This document shows, piece after piece, positions 13,708-25,458 of a stretch of DNA of 64,000 nucleotides; the first letter of the stretch is position 1; each line of letters starts with the position of its first letter. Made by a program: the position numbers and the translations under genes. The DNA comes from Scleroderma bovista (taxonomy: Eukaryota; Basidiomycota; Agaricomycetes; Boletales; Sclerodermataceae). The notes under the pieces were generated by a model. It did no database searches and was not told the origin of the DNA. It was given only the letters and a program-made list of their open reading frames with translations. The stretch is from the NCBI GenBank assembly GCA_037178675.1, contig JAYMGJ010000100.1:62001-126000 (forward strand), read 5' to 3'.

Positions 13708-15880
13708 TTAGTACGGTCGATCACGATTGACAATCCAAAGAACCACATACCGAAGCCATATGCGTCCTCCACCGCTCTTTTCACGGATCATTTCCCACAC
13801 GAACACATCACCCGATGCCCCTGAAAGGCAGTCGATCAGTGTCTGTCTTCCTTCTTGCGTCCCGTCTGCCTCCAGTACCCATTCCCCCCGCCAGCCCTCG
13901 CCGAGACCGTCATCCACAGCTACGAATCCCATTCCTACTCGGGCACGTGCGACCCACATGTATTTCTGTGCGGTGGCCCAGCCCCCCGGCGTCTGAGGAC
14001 TCGACACGCGACATGTAGTGCGCACGAGGGTCAGCTCGGGAACGCTTCCTCCACCAGGAGGTGCAAACGCGAACTGGGGGCACGCTTGGGCACGTAGCAG
14101 GTGCGTGTAGTAAAAAGGAGTGGGCAAGCTTAACGGGTCCGAGAGCGGAGGCGGTGCAGGAGGGGTGAAGGGCCTGAGCGCTTGACCATTAAAGAGTAGC
14201 CACGTAATCCGAGTGTCCGCTTTATCTTCACCTCTGTTCCGTTCGGTACCATCATCGGTCGGAGGCGGGACATATCCGAGGTTGCAAACGACATCGCCAG
14301 TAGAGAGGTGGTGCCAGAGGTCTGCTGCGATCAGTTGTTCCTCGCACGCTGTGATGATTTCTGGAGTGAGAGCGCTACAGGGCACAAATACATGCAGTAC
14401 AGGTGCTCTTATTCGGGACGTTGCGGCAAAGAGATCGTGCGGAGAGTCCGGAACATAGACGTCATTGGGCGCTCGGCGGGCGGATGACGGAGATGAAGCG
14501 CTGCTAATGGATGACGCAGAACTGGACATGTCCATAGACGCACTCCGCTTGTGCGTAACAGTGAAACGTCGTGAGGTTTCTTCTTCGGACCCATAGTCGA
14601 TCCCTCTAGGGGCGAGAGATAATGATGCTTTTCGAGAGGATTGGGATGCCTTTCTCCAACCCGCTTCGTAATACTTTAGAGAGCGAGGCTCGGCAGCGGG
14701 GGGTGGCGGGGGGTTTCTGCCTCCAAAAATAGACAGCTTCCTAGATCTACGTGGGTTGCTGTGATCCATGTGTTCCGAAGGAAAGGAAGGGGCGCTTCCA
14801 CCGAATCTGGAGGTCACCTCACGCGATAAGGGACTTGGAATGCTCAGTCGAGAGCGCGCGATATCCTTGGACTTTGGGCGTTTCTCCTCCGCCGATGGAG
14901 TTGAGAACATGGGTTGGATCTCGCCTACCTCAGCTGGGAAAGCAAGGGGCGCTGGGAAAGTCAGCTCGCGGGTGCCATGAGGCGAGGAGGCACTAGTAAA
15001 ATTGGGCATAGGGAAGCGAGGTTGTAGTTTCGGAGGGTCGCAATCGATGGGAAGGGGTAACGGTGAGCTATGCACTATGGATTGTAACAGGAGAACGAAA
15101 CGAGAATGCGTCAGAGCAAGAGCAACGAGTTGGTCAGTCAATTTAGACGATGGTGACTCTGCAGTAGAATCGTTGTAGAGCGAAGGAGGCTTTGAAATGA
15201 CGCTAAGGGCATGCACCGGGTATTGATGGAGTGGAACTTGTTGTGAGAGCACTGAGGAAGAAATGCGCAGTATGCACTTGTCAGGGCCATCGATGAGAGG
15301 GCAGAGAGAGGTAAGACGAACGTAGCAGATCGAGGTCTTGGATGGTGAGGTCGACATCCTGAAAAAGAGCGAGATCTCTATGACGGAGGGCATGACGATA
15401 GCCATGGACATATTGAGATAGGATGACGTCTCTGAGTTCGCGATTGTCCCAGATGCGTCTGATGTGCGAGCAAGTAGCGAGGAATGCGTTCAAATCGCTG
15501 CAGGGCATGAAATGCAGCAAGCGGGCAAGGATGCGGGGGTTCCGAAGAGACCATACGGCCGTGCGGTGCATGTGGTGCCATGCCCGAGCCTTCGTCCGGG
15601 GAGATGCGGACTTGGGTGGTGGTTTTGTCCGTGGTGGAGCACCGGGCTCCGCTGCGTTGGGGGGGAACTTGTATCTCTCATGGGGGATGTTGAACATGGC
15701 AAAATTTGGGAGGGCGTCTTTGGGGAGAGGTGGAAGTGGTCGCTCCACTGGCTCGCTGCACGGATCAGCGGAGCTGGCGAGATCCAAGGGAAGTGGGTCC
15801 GAGTTGATGGACGAGGCTTCCGAGTGCGTGAGGGATGGAGTCCTGTCTGGACAAGAATCCATCGGACGGAGGGTTTGCAT
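13708..15880 (-). CDS. F-box-like domain protein with Ser/Pro-rich middle region
   Basis: Large protein starting at ATG 15880 with one clear intron (15252-15321, GTTCGT..CTCAG), which joins the frame DLDLL to [11 protein letters not shown]. Residues about 100-165 contain an F-box-like helix set ([18 protein letters not shown], then [20 protein letters not shown]), which in other proteins contacts Skp1 in SCF ubiquitin ligases. The middle is Ser/Pro/Arg-rich and probably disordered. The C-terminal 230 residues (from about [18 protein letters not shown]) form a compact-looking conserved region without a family name that I can give. The domain order looks like a conserved basidiomycete protein. 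SCF function is inferred from the weak F-box and is not certain. Confidence 0.68.
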
Positions 15881-16043
15881 TGCATGAGGGAGGAGGAACC
15901 AGGTCGATATTTAGCGTCCTAGTGACCCTGTCTTGCCTATAACAACAGGCACTGTCGGCCTATTTGGGGTGTACCTTGTGTGGGCTTGTTTGTGTAAGAG
16001 ACCACTGCCAACACGTTCGACACAGCTCTGCTCGCTACACACC

Positions 16044-17353
16044 ATGGCACCTGTGAGTATCCAGCGAATACGGTATGTAACAGCTAACACAGGCCCAGAA
16101 TCAGGACGACCTCGAGCGCGACATCTTCGGTGACGGATCCGAACTCTCCTCAGAGGAAGATGGCTCGTACACCCCCCCTTGTCGTCCTTGCTGTAAAGTG
16201 ACTCATTCCCGACAGACATCCCCCAGCACCGCCAGCGCCAGCAGCGCCCAGCCATAGAGGAGGATGCATTTGGCTCATCCGGAGAGTCGAGCGATGCATA
16301 CGTGCAAGCACCCCCCAAAATCCAGCCGAAACGCAGGGTCAAGTCGCGTCCAGACACCGAGAGGGCTCGCATTCAGAAGAAACGCAAACTAAAGGAGCTC
16401 ACTGAAGAGGATCTTAATGACCTACCCCCCGAAAAAGGTCAGCAGAATGACCTCCTTTAGCGAACCTTACTGATACGTTTCTAAGCAAACAAACTGCGCC
16501 TTGATATGCAGTTTGATGCTATCCTAAAATCCAAGAAATCTTCCCGCCCCAAGAAACGTAAAAACGAAGATGACGTCCTGGACCGCTATGCTGATGAAGA
16601 GGTCTCACGCCTTCGCGAAGCGATGCTCAATGCAGCTGCGGACGACGAGCAAGCCAACCGTGACAAACAACCTGCCACCAATAAGTTGAAATTGCTCCCA
16701 CAAGTCATGGAAGTGCTGCGAAAGTACGTATACTTTCCCACTACCACCACTGCCCGCCGCGGACCGACCAAATGAATTGTTGCAGGCAATCTCTCTCACA
16801 GTCAATAATGGACAATAACCTCTTGGAAGGCGTCCGCAGGTGGCTGGAACCACTCCCTGACCGCTCTTTACCCGCATTGAACATCCAGCGAGATTTCTTC
16901 CCGGTCCTGAAGAAGATGGAGTATATCGATGGCTCCGTCCTCAAGGAATCCGGCCTTGGGCGCATCGTACTGTTCTACACCAAATGTAAACGCGTCACTT
17001 CTGACATCCAGCGCATCGCCAATGACCTCGTTTCCACGTGGTCTCGCCCCATTATCAAGCGTAGCGCATCTTATCGGGATAGGGTTATTCCTGTTGCGCA
17101 GGAGTATGGCACAGAGAGAACCAACGAGCGTTTGAACGCTATTCTTGCACGTGCCAAGGAGGGAGAAAAGAACCGTATCAGAAAGAACGCCGTTATGATT
17201 CCTCAGAGAGAGCTTGGCAGCTACACTGTCGCACCTCAGGCGACTGCTGGTATCATGAAAAGCAATCCAGCTGTCGACAACGACGTCGTCCGGAGGAAAC
17301 ACAACAACGAACGTCTCAAGACTCTCTCGAGGAAGATGTCAAGTCGGGCTTGA
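16044..17353 (+). CDS. IWS1: Transcription elongation factor Iws1/Spn1
   Basis: Nuclear factor that binds Spt6 and RNA polymerase II and links elongation to mRNA processing and chromatin. Starts at ATG 16044 (MAP, then a short intron, then AQNQDDLERDIFG). The N-terminal third is acidic and disordered (DDLERDIFGDGSELSSEED) as usual for the family. The central TFIIS-N/LW domain is visible as LLPQVMEVLRKQSLSQSIMD, NNLLEGVRRWLEPLPDRSLP and GLGRIVLFYTKCKRVTSDIQ. The C-terminus (STWSRPIIKRSASYRDR and the following basic region) also matches. Four short introns are implied, and the stop ends at 17353. It is divergent from the F-box-like gene, 163 bp apart. Confidence 0.95.
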
Positions 17354-18224
17354 ATCTATTGACATATTGGTTTCGTGGTACTCTCATTGTTTTTATTTTT
17401 TGTCCTAGTAATCGTCCTATCGTGTTTCTATTAGCTCGTTGTCCGTTGGCAATAATAAATTCTATCCACAGCGTGTCAGAGGGGTATAGAGCAACACAGG
17501 AGTTTTTCGGGTCAGCAGGAAGCCATCGATCCTTACAGTAATTCTCGCAGTTGTCTCTCAAGGATATGGAATATTCAGATAGTTAGCCATGTGGATCCGC
17601 CGGGATCCCGTGCACTTTGGGAAAACTAGAGGTGGGGCTTTGATCCAGCAACCTGGGACAGGAGTAAGGGAAGCAACCATGAATCACTGGTGGCAACTGC
17701 AACACACTGAAGTGCTGAGGGCATGGTGCATCAGACAATTCCAATTGTCAAGGAAACTGCCCTTGTCTTTATCTAGCCAAGTGTTACAAATGGTCGATTC
17801 CAAAAGAACCAGTATGCCACAGCGACCCTGTCCGAAGAGGAAACCAATTCGCGAGTTGGCAAGTCACCATCATGAATGAGGGAAGAAGTGGTTTGTAAGG
17901 TGTCCCGTGAACATTAGGGCTCATGCAAATAAATCTAAAACAACAGCCGCCAAATGACATCGATGGCTAGTGATGTAAATCGTTAGAAACGTTGATCAGT
18001 GAAACGACTGCACTGGACTGGTCCAGAAACCCTTTTATCTCAAATAAATTAGTTATAAAGCAAAAACAGATGGCAACGAGTAAAAGTAAACAACAGTCAA
18101 GCACAGCTTCGAGTGAGAAATACACAGCAAGTATGTCGGTATCACCAGGATCGGAAGGAAAGGGAGTCGTCCAGCGGGGTATAACCCATCAATTATTGAG
18201 GGTATGAGTGTTGGTTGTCGTGCC
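17354..18224. other. Convergent intergenic region
   Basis: This region of 870 bp lies between the IWS1 stop and the stop of the GPI-protein gene. A 96-codon frame at 17589-17879 has no recognisable protein character. I see no RNA gene or repeat. Confidence 0.45.
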
Positions 18225-18996
18225 TCAGAGGGCAAAGACGAAGACGCCAGCGACCAAAACGCTGAGGACGGTGACAGCGCTGAACGGACGCACAGCGAGA
18301 GCACCAGAGGCAGGAGCGATACCAGCATTGGCAGCACCTGCTGGGTCGTAAATAGTTGTAGTGGGCCTGTAAATACACATCAGAAAAAGGGATGAAAAGC
18401 ACAACAAAGAAAGACATACGCGCTCGACTTGGTCGACGGAGTAGGTGTAGGAGTAGTTGTAGTTGTAGTTGTGGGTAAGCTTGAGGGGTTGCTGCTCAAG
18501 CACGAAGAATCGCTGCTGTCACCGACAGTGATCTAGTCGAGCGATGATGACACTTAGATATGGCACGAAGAAGCTGATGTCGGTGAAGACCTACAATTCC
18601 ACTCCAGGCTTCATCTCCGGAGGCATCCTCAAGGGAAAGAACGACCTGCGTCCCAGATGCCAAGTTCACGGTGAACGTTGTTGATAGGGTGGTAAAGTCC
18701 CCGAGATCATCCCTATAACGCAAGACATGTCAGAATTGCACATACTGCCAGTAACATACTCACAATGCATTTCCGCAGACATCATCTGCGGAAACAATGA
18801 TGAGGTTGTATGGGGAATTGCCCCCATTCCAGGTAATCTCAGCTGGTTGGCACTGGGTACAGAATATTTCAGAAAAGAAAACATGGCACAAGACCTTACT
18901 TACCTGGGTAAATTGTGGAGTATCGATGGACATGTCAGCGAAAACACGCTGGAAGAGAGCGACAAAGAGGGTGATGGTAAAGAGTGCAGCGAACAT
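18225..18996 (-). CDS. Secreted Thr/Ser-rich GPI-anchored surface protein
   Basis: Short extracellular protein of a type abundant in agaricomycetes. Starts at ATG 18996 with a cleavable signal peptide (MFAALFTITLFVALFQRVFA). The conserved domain follows: SIDTPQFTQ joined by splicing to CQPAEITWNGGNSPYNLII, VSADDVCGNAL, FTVNLASGTQVVLSLEDASG and ITVGDSSDSSCLSSNPSSLP. It then has a Thr/Pro/Ser stretch (TTTTTTPTPTPSTKSS) that looks like an O-glycosylated stalk, and a C-terminal hydrophobic tail (FSAVTVLSVLVAGVFVFAL) typical of a GPI-attachment signal. Two cysteines in each half could form disulfides. Four introns are placed at good GT..AG sites. It resembles the Kre9/KNH-related Ser-Thr-rich family; function in the wall is unproven. 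Confidence 0.82.
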
Positions 18997-19040
18997 GTTG
19001 GTATCGCGGTGTGGGTGATTTTGCTACAGGGCAAAGAGTG

Positions 19041-19048
19041 TTTATATA
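19041..19048 (-). promoter_or_regulatory. TATA box of the GPI-protein gene
   Basis: The minus strand reads TATATAAA about 45 bp upstream of the ATG at 18996. This fits a strongly transcribed gene with a very short 5' UTR. Position and sequence are seen; function is inferred. Confidence 0.45.
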
Positions 19049-19701
19049 CTACGGTGACACGAGGAGGGTATAGGAAACACTGCTGGGCGACGGAGGGGGA
19101 AGGGAGCAGGGAATTATGTGGCACGCCAGTTTGCAAAATCCAACATAAGAAAATGCGATCATTTTGTATTCAAACCCCGCCAACAACCCACGCTCGTCAT
19201 TGTTCCCCCTGCCAAGGTCGCTGTGCTCATCGAGCTTGAGCACACCTGCGACGCAAGTCATCTAATAACCTATTACTGCGAGTTTATCACAGTACGATTT
19301 CTCTGCTCGTCGTATTTGTACCTCCACGGCGGGCAGACGTATTATCATGAGCCCCAATACGGAGATATGTCCTTCGAATATGCCGTTCCGTCACCCTGAT
19401 TCCGTTCATCACGTTTTTAGCACGCGGACGAGCTCCCCAGAATCCTGAAACATAATTCCCGTCCTCAAGGGTTTGCTGAGGAACGGAAATGATGGCCATA
19501 ATTCTACCAAGTTCACGCTGTCGACAAGTAGTGACCCTCGTCGATTGTACCAGGTCTCAGCGCGGCTCCAAAGCAGCGATCAATCTCCCCTCCTCACTGC
19601 CATGTTTCTATCATCCGTAAGGCCTCTTATGCGAGGTTCGTAAGTGCATATAGGGGAAGGGTGAAGTATATATGCAAAGCATGTCTCCTAGGCCATTGAT
19701 T
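19049..19701. other. Intergenic region upstream of the GPI-protein gene
   Basis: This holds the upstream region of the GPI-protein gene and the 3' end of the citrate synthase gene. There are several short frames and none has protein-like character. Confidence 0.45.
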
Positions 19702-21980
19702 TTAAAGCTTGCTTCTCACCCCGGTTCCCAGGCTGCCTGTCTCCGCCAGCCTTCGTCTTTTTGCCATTCTGTTATGACAGAAAGTACTTGAGAACACAAA
19801 GATGGTGTTGCTAATTTGATACTTACCCAGAATGTACCGTTGCAGTGGGCTCCTTGCCCAAACCTTGGATAACCTCGCGTTCGTCGACGGCGACATAAGG
19901 CCGTTCAGATGGCCCTACGTAAATCTGCTTAGGGCGCCAGATCTTGACGCCCTCTGGGGAGAGCATCATCTGCGACAAGGGATGCAATGTTTTAATATAC
20001 GCTGCGAGGATGAACTTTAAGAGACGTACCTGTCGCCAGTGTGCAACCCATCCAACAACTCGTGGCACCACAAATAGTACCGGGAAGAAATCCATCGGGA
20101 AACCTGAAGAAATGTCGCTCTCAGAGTGACTCGGTTTAACAATGTCTGAGAAATACCCATTGCGCGATAAATTAGCCCGCTGGAGCCATGACTATCAGTA
20201 TGCCTGCTTAGGTACACCAAGCAACTTCATACCTCCAGAAGTCGACATTAGGTCCCAACTTCCGTGAGACGAAGTACTCATCCTTCAGTGCTGCGTCATG
20301 AAGTGCCATTGCCGTGTCGAGAAGAGGATCGGGGCCAGTGCTTCGTGGCATGTTAAAGGCGTGCATGGTAAAGCACACAAAAGAGTATACTTACATAGCA
20401 AACACTTCATCTGCAATCTTCCGAATGATAAACGACCTCGGGTCCGACTGCTCAAGAAGGTCAGCTGGACATCGGACTGAATACCCCCGGACGTACAGTC
20501 TTGTATACTCGATGGCCAAACCCACTCAGGACTTTCTCGCGCCGTTTCACGGCCGCTAGGTAGGCGGGAACATTCTCTGGACTGTTCATCACGGAAGCTA
20601 GAGTCAAGACCTCGTATACAGAACTGGAACTTTACCTCCCAATAGCAACCAGCATCCGAATGACAGCTTCATTGGCGCCTCCGTGAAGAGGTCCACTGCC
20701 CAGAAATGGATTATCAGTTCTTGGAGCGCTGATAAAAGGAGGCCACATACTATAAGGAAGCACACCCAGCCGCCACGGCGCTATATGGATCTGGAAGGGA
20801 CGAGCCTGTCTGTAGTACGGTCGTACTTGACGCATTCATCTCATGGTCTGCGTGCAAGATGAAGAGGATATCAAGTGCACGCGCCAGAACGGGGTGCGGC
20901 TTATACGGTGATGGCGAAGACGAAGACGAAGTGGAGGGAGACGCCGAAAACGAGTCAGTGGGCGAAAGGTGATCAAGCTGGTAGAGGAAGCTGGGCTGTG
21001 TGAGGCTATTAAGTCTGAAGACAGAATATTATGGGGACGCACGATTCCGTGTAGCTCATCCCCGTCGGGGGTACGACAAATTCTCGACCCTGCCTTACGC
21101 GGTAAGCCATTCTAGAATACGATGAGCACACTGCGCAAGGGTTGAGATCAGTAGGTCAGACGTACGCAGCCAATGTGGTCGCTTTGCCAATGAGCCTGAA
21201 TATCTGCTTATCCATGTTCTGAAGTGCTTCGGGGTCACCTTTGGCGCATTTAGTGTACAGAGTCTGGCCTGCCAAATAGATTTCAGAATCCTTCTCCAGA
21301 TACCACATCTTCCTACGCTATGAAGACAAGCACCCACCTTGTAGCGATGGGTTCGCCTCCCCATAATAGCTGCCCAAATACGCAAACGCACTCGTCAACA
21401 TTGCCATAGGATGCGCATCGTACCGAAACGCGCCGAAGAACTCCTTGGCATCAGCGTGCATGATGCCATGCAAGAGCACCTCGCGCTCAAAGTGAGCGAG
21501 CTGACTGCAAGTCGGGAGAGCGCCATATATGAGCAAGTAAGCGCACTCTATGAAAGTGGACTTTTCTGCTAGCTGCTCGATCGGATACCCTCTGTAAGAT
21601 GACAGGGAAGGACTTCGAGACTTGGAACGTATGTAGTGGGGCGTACCTGTACCGCAGGACACCTCTCTCGCCATCTATATACGTTATGGAGCTCTCGATG
21701 ACGGCCGTGTTCAAGAACCCGCGGTCTGCCACGCGTAGCCCACGCTCCGTCTCGTCCTCTGCGCGATCATTTGGTCCAGCAGGGGCGCGTATGGCTTTGA
21801 AAAATGTCGCTGGGATTGCGTTGTGGGAGATCCTTCACACCACGATTCATGCTATGGAGCGGGAGATGTGCAGTAGGGGACTCACGGGACTTTGTGTTGC
21901 TTTCCTGTGCGATTGTCGATGACGGTCAACGAATCGTCGCGCTGTTGTCTAGCCTTTGACAAGGGGGTTTCTTGGCCCAT
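19702..21980 (-). CDS. CIT2: Peroxisomal citrate synthase with C-terminal SKL signal
   Basis: Condenses acetyl-CoA with oxaloacetate to citrate. Starts at ATG 21980 ([20 protein letters not shown]), with no mitochondrial presequence. Family landmarks are [28 protein letters not shown] with one catalytic His (about 20840-20865), [15 protein letters not shown] with the second (about 20665-20695) and [15 protein letters not shown] with the catalytic Asp (about 20085-20105). A Ser/Pro-rich insert sits before the HADHEMN motif. The last intron (19769-19826, GTAAGT..ACAG) joins TVHSG to [21 protein letters not shown], ending in the canonical peroxisomal targeting tripeptide SKL at the stop 19702. 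The lack of a presequence and the presence of SKL point to the glyoxylate/fatty-acid role rather than the TCA cycle. If the last intron is retained, translation stops at 19823 without SKL. Confidence 0.92.
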
Positions 21981-22042
21981 GCTTAGTATTACAGTTTGCT
22001 TTGGGGTTCGCAGTAAGGACGGTACGGGGCCAAGGAATGCTA

Positions 22043-22050
22043 ATTTATAT
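22043..22050 (-). promoter_or_regulatory. Possible TATA box of the citrate synthase gene
   Basis: The minus strand reads ATATAAAT about 65 bp upstream of the start codon at 21980. Sequence seen; function inferred. Confidence 0.35.
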
Positions 22051-22267
22051 CCGAGACTGCTAGCGCAGGCCCAAGTATAAGCCGAGGTGTCGCAAACATA
22101 TGAGCCGGGTCATGGCGGGTCTTGATTTCACGTGCAAATACATCCTTGTCGTATAGAACAACCCGAAAAAGCTTTACACTATCCATGATTATGGTATACA
22201 TATACCGTTTTCTTTCATCCTACCGTATAATCCACCAAGTTCAACCAGCTGGAGAATGCGAACCAGT

Positions 22268-23241
22268 TTAAGCCGCATTTCCCCTAGCGAGGAACCCTAA
22301 GAAATGTCGATGAGAACTGGAACAATGGCCATGACAAACGGGTACCTCGCAGTCTCTGGTCAGCAACCTTCTGACGTTCGCGATCCAGCGCACGGAGACG
22401 GACAAGCTCTGCTTCCACTAGTGGTATCTCTGAGCATGCGATCAGCAAGGAAGGATTTTCATGATAAGAGTGGACGCCCTCACCAGCAGGAGAAGAAACC
22501 TTTTTCGCCTCCAAGAGTGTCTCTTCTGCCTTCTCGATGAACCCCAGTTCTCCTTGTGCTTTAGCTTTGCGGAACAATGCTTTCGAGTTGGCAGGGTTCT
22601 TTGCGAGTGCCTGTTACCATTGGCAGTCATTAACCTTAGGCTTGACTATCCAATGGGTTAGACAGGTACCTTTTCTGCAGTCTCTAATGCTCGTTTCCAG
22701 TTTCCTTGCTTGATATGACAAGCGGCCATGTTGGCATGTATCTTCTCTACCGTGAGGTCGATCTTGAAGTGGTGTTGAGTTCGGCATCACCGAGGGCCAC
22801 AAAGATATGGGATAACATACCTCGTCCCTCTCTTTCTCGCTGACATTGGAGTTGTCATTTCCTATTCCGAGAGCACTTAGTGCGGTCCTGCGATTCGTGT
22901 ATGCGCGTATTTGACCGGAGAGTAACATTCAACTTACCTGTCTATTCCGACGAAGTACATGAGCGCCTAACCCTCTGTTTCAAAACCAGAAGGAAATTAA
23001 CGCATAGGTGTACAAACCTCATGGTACGCTCGAAGTGCTGTTCACGATGATCAGAAGTGAATTTGACCAAACAAAGTGGCTCACCACTCTTGATGTCTCC
23101 TTCCTTAAACGCAGCGTCCCCTGCGTCTTTTTTGGAACGACCGATGTCGATTTTAGATTCGATTTCAGAGAGGCTCGCTGGGTGAACAGAGGAGGATGTC
23201 ATTGATGAAGTGTTGGGTGGAATCTGTTCGCCCTCTTGCAT
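22268..23241 (-). CDS. Tetratricopeptide-repeat protein
   Basis: Small helical-repeat protein starting at ATG 23241 (MQEGEQIPPNTSS). After a short polar N-terminus, the TPR unit KDAGDAAFKEGDIKSALMYF (joined across an intron) is followed by KIHANMAACHIKQGNWKRAL, ETAEKALAKNPANSKALFRK and AKAQGELGFIEKAEETLLEA. Together they form three TPRs such as those of Hsp90 co-chaperones and the TPR tail of FKBP-type isomerases. No isomerase domain is visible. Several short introns; the last one joins QRLR to GFLARGNAA, ending at 22268. The TPR fold is clear; a chaperone-adaptor role is inference. Its 5' end faces the small membrane-protein gene 116 bp away. Confidence 0.78.
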
Positions 23242-23357
23242 TTCGATCAGTAGAGGGGTTTATGTATTTGTTCATGTTGTCACATCTTGCCTTTCCAAGT
23301 CTTTCAAGTTTGCTGTCACCGACACCAGCCGCAAAGTGAGGGAGACGAGAAGAAAAT

Positions 23358-23725
23358 ATGGCGCTCTTTACCACTATTACCGGGTTTTCGCTCTTCGGGC
23401 TTGCCTCACGGTTTGGCCAGCTGGCCATGCAGAAGCGCAATCTCACGGACAGTAGGTTCTTTTCTCTATGTCGCACATTAAGCTGGCTTCCCGTGCCCAC
23501 AACCCAATCCTGCGTTTGTCCTATCATAAACTCATTTATCCCGTAGACCTTGGAGGCCATGCAGTCGCAATGGCTGTATTTGGTTATGCAGGCTACTGGG
23601 CACACGTGTATGAAACGCGTACGGGTGAATACCTCGCTATGAAGCGCGCGGAAGTTGCAGAGCGCAGAGAACGCAGGATTGAGGCAGAGGCAGAGGCAGC
23701 CAGGCTAGGCGCCGTTGCCGCGTAG
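23358..23725 (+). CDS. Small (90-residue) putative mitochondrial membrane protein
   Basis: Two exons, joined inside the codon after NLT (donor at 23452, GTAGGT..CGTAG), encode about 90 residues starting MALFTTITGFSLFGLASRFG. A hydrophobic segment at residues 2-16 and a second one (AVAMAVFGYAGYWAHVYE, about 35-52) are followed by a charged helix (EYLAMKRAEVAERRERRIEA). Size, two hydrophobic segments and the basic/acidic tail resemble small accessory subunits of respiratory complex I or similar inner-membrane proteins, but I cannot name the family with confidence. The good splice sites and even exon character argue for a real gene. Divergent from the TPR-protein gene. Confidence 0.6.
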
Positions 23726-25458
23726 TAAGATTTCCGGGATAGCTACTATTTCATTACCGATGAACTCTTATATCACTTAGGTGTGTGCCATGTTTTGATG
23801 GGGTGCAGCACCACTGAAAGTGGGTCAGCAGACATACGCTATGTATTGGGGTCGTGCACGGTTTTCCAGCTTGATCCACTTCGGAGGACTCCGTCGGACG
23901 TGGTGTGATATGAACAGTGAGGACCCCACACTGGGTAAGTGTTAGATGTCAGCTGATGCATACCCCAGTCAAAGTGGTAAAACTCAGAATGCGGAATGAC
24001 GGAAACGAAGGTCAGTGCATCTTCTTGCGTTTCTCTGCGCAGGATTGAACCGGAAGCTATCATTCGAAAATGAATGAGATGCAGTTCAACGCAGCTCCGT
24101 CGGACTTGATTATACTACAGCACAGAATTCACGCTTCGCGCAACGCTATCCACCTATCAAAATTCTTGGGGCCCAGCGTGTCTTCCGGAGCACCCTTTGA
24201 GAAGCTCCGTCGCGACTAAGCCGTGTACGGATCAGGCATCAACTGCCCAGCCCCACCCAGACTCTCCCTGATGGGTAAGTATGGCATTCAGGTTTTGGGG
24301 TGAGTACTCGCAATCACGCACGTGGATAACCAACGAGGTGCCGCCACCAGCGATATAAAGGTAAGAGTTTCCAAGGGTTGTCGAGAGGCCCTAATAACCT
24401 ACAGCACCGTAATACCTTCTACTATGCCATGCTCGCCCATATGTCTTCTATGCTCCATGACTCCTAGTTGTTCTGCCATAGATGCCAACGGGGTATGTCA
24501 TCGTCCTGCGTCATCGAATTGCGTAGCTTAATGGTCGTAAAGGGAGAATACCTGCCCCGGTCCATACGGCTGGACCACCATAGAGGGGACATGGATCACC
24601 AGTCCCAGCACTTGTACAACACACTTGCACCATCCTTCAAATTGTAGCTTTCGAGCAGTATCGACTGTATCCTAATAGGTTCGTCGCCGTCGCCATTGGA
24701 ATAGGGCGATGATTGCTGATCTGAGGTTGGTAGCTGGACCCCTATATACTGCACTATGCGATTACGTCGCGTATGCCTGTATTTCTAGATCGCTGTTGCT
24801 GATCAGCTGGTGGATCGCAGTCGAGATTGGCGCCCGCTACTTCTCTCGTCCGTTCTTCAACCACCGTTGCTTCATATCAGTTAGATGCTACCGTTCATTA
24901 GTTACATTACCACAGCTCGTTTTTTCACACTGTTCGTAATGAGGAGTTTCATATAGTTCATCGTTGGTGCTATCACCGTGCTGCTCCCGTGGGGCAGCTG
25001 CTGTCTGGACGCAAGAACGGTCTTATACCAAAGTTGCTTGTATCCTTGCTCGCTCTCACTGTCAGGGATGTTCTCCGTCGCGATCGCTGTTGTCGGCGGC
25101 GACGAAAAGGCACAGCGTGCTCTCAACGAAGGTGTGAGGCAGACACGAGGCAGGAACGTGTTTGATGCCGTGGTGGCGCCCGGCCATTTTTGCCGCGGCG
25201 CTTGAATTGTTGGCAGAGATCGCCATTGTCGGATATGTCGGAGCTGGCAGTAAAACAAGCTGACATAATCGCTGTGCTGAACGCGAAACGCGACTTTTCC
25301 CCTGCCAGTCTCTGCGAGGTCATCGTCCGCGACGACGACGGCTAGAAGAAGTCTTTGGCTCGCTGATTTTTGTCTCCACAGCACACTTGGACGCTTATTT
25401 TCATTTGTTCGCATTTCAACCGCTGAATTTACCGTCCACTCGTTCACCGTCTCGTACC
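23726..25458. other. Gene-poor 1.7 kb region with weak minus-strand exon candidates
   Basis: No gene can be assigned. Two minus-strand stretches look more protein-like than background: about 24620-24550 (starting MVQVCCTSAGTGDPCPLYGG at an ATG, before a GTATTC donor-like site) and about 24385-24235 (LGNSYLYIAGGGTSLVIHV, ending AVDA and stop). They may be exons of a small or decayed gene. A 191-codon minus frame at 24902-25477 looks like chance. Confidence 0.3.
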
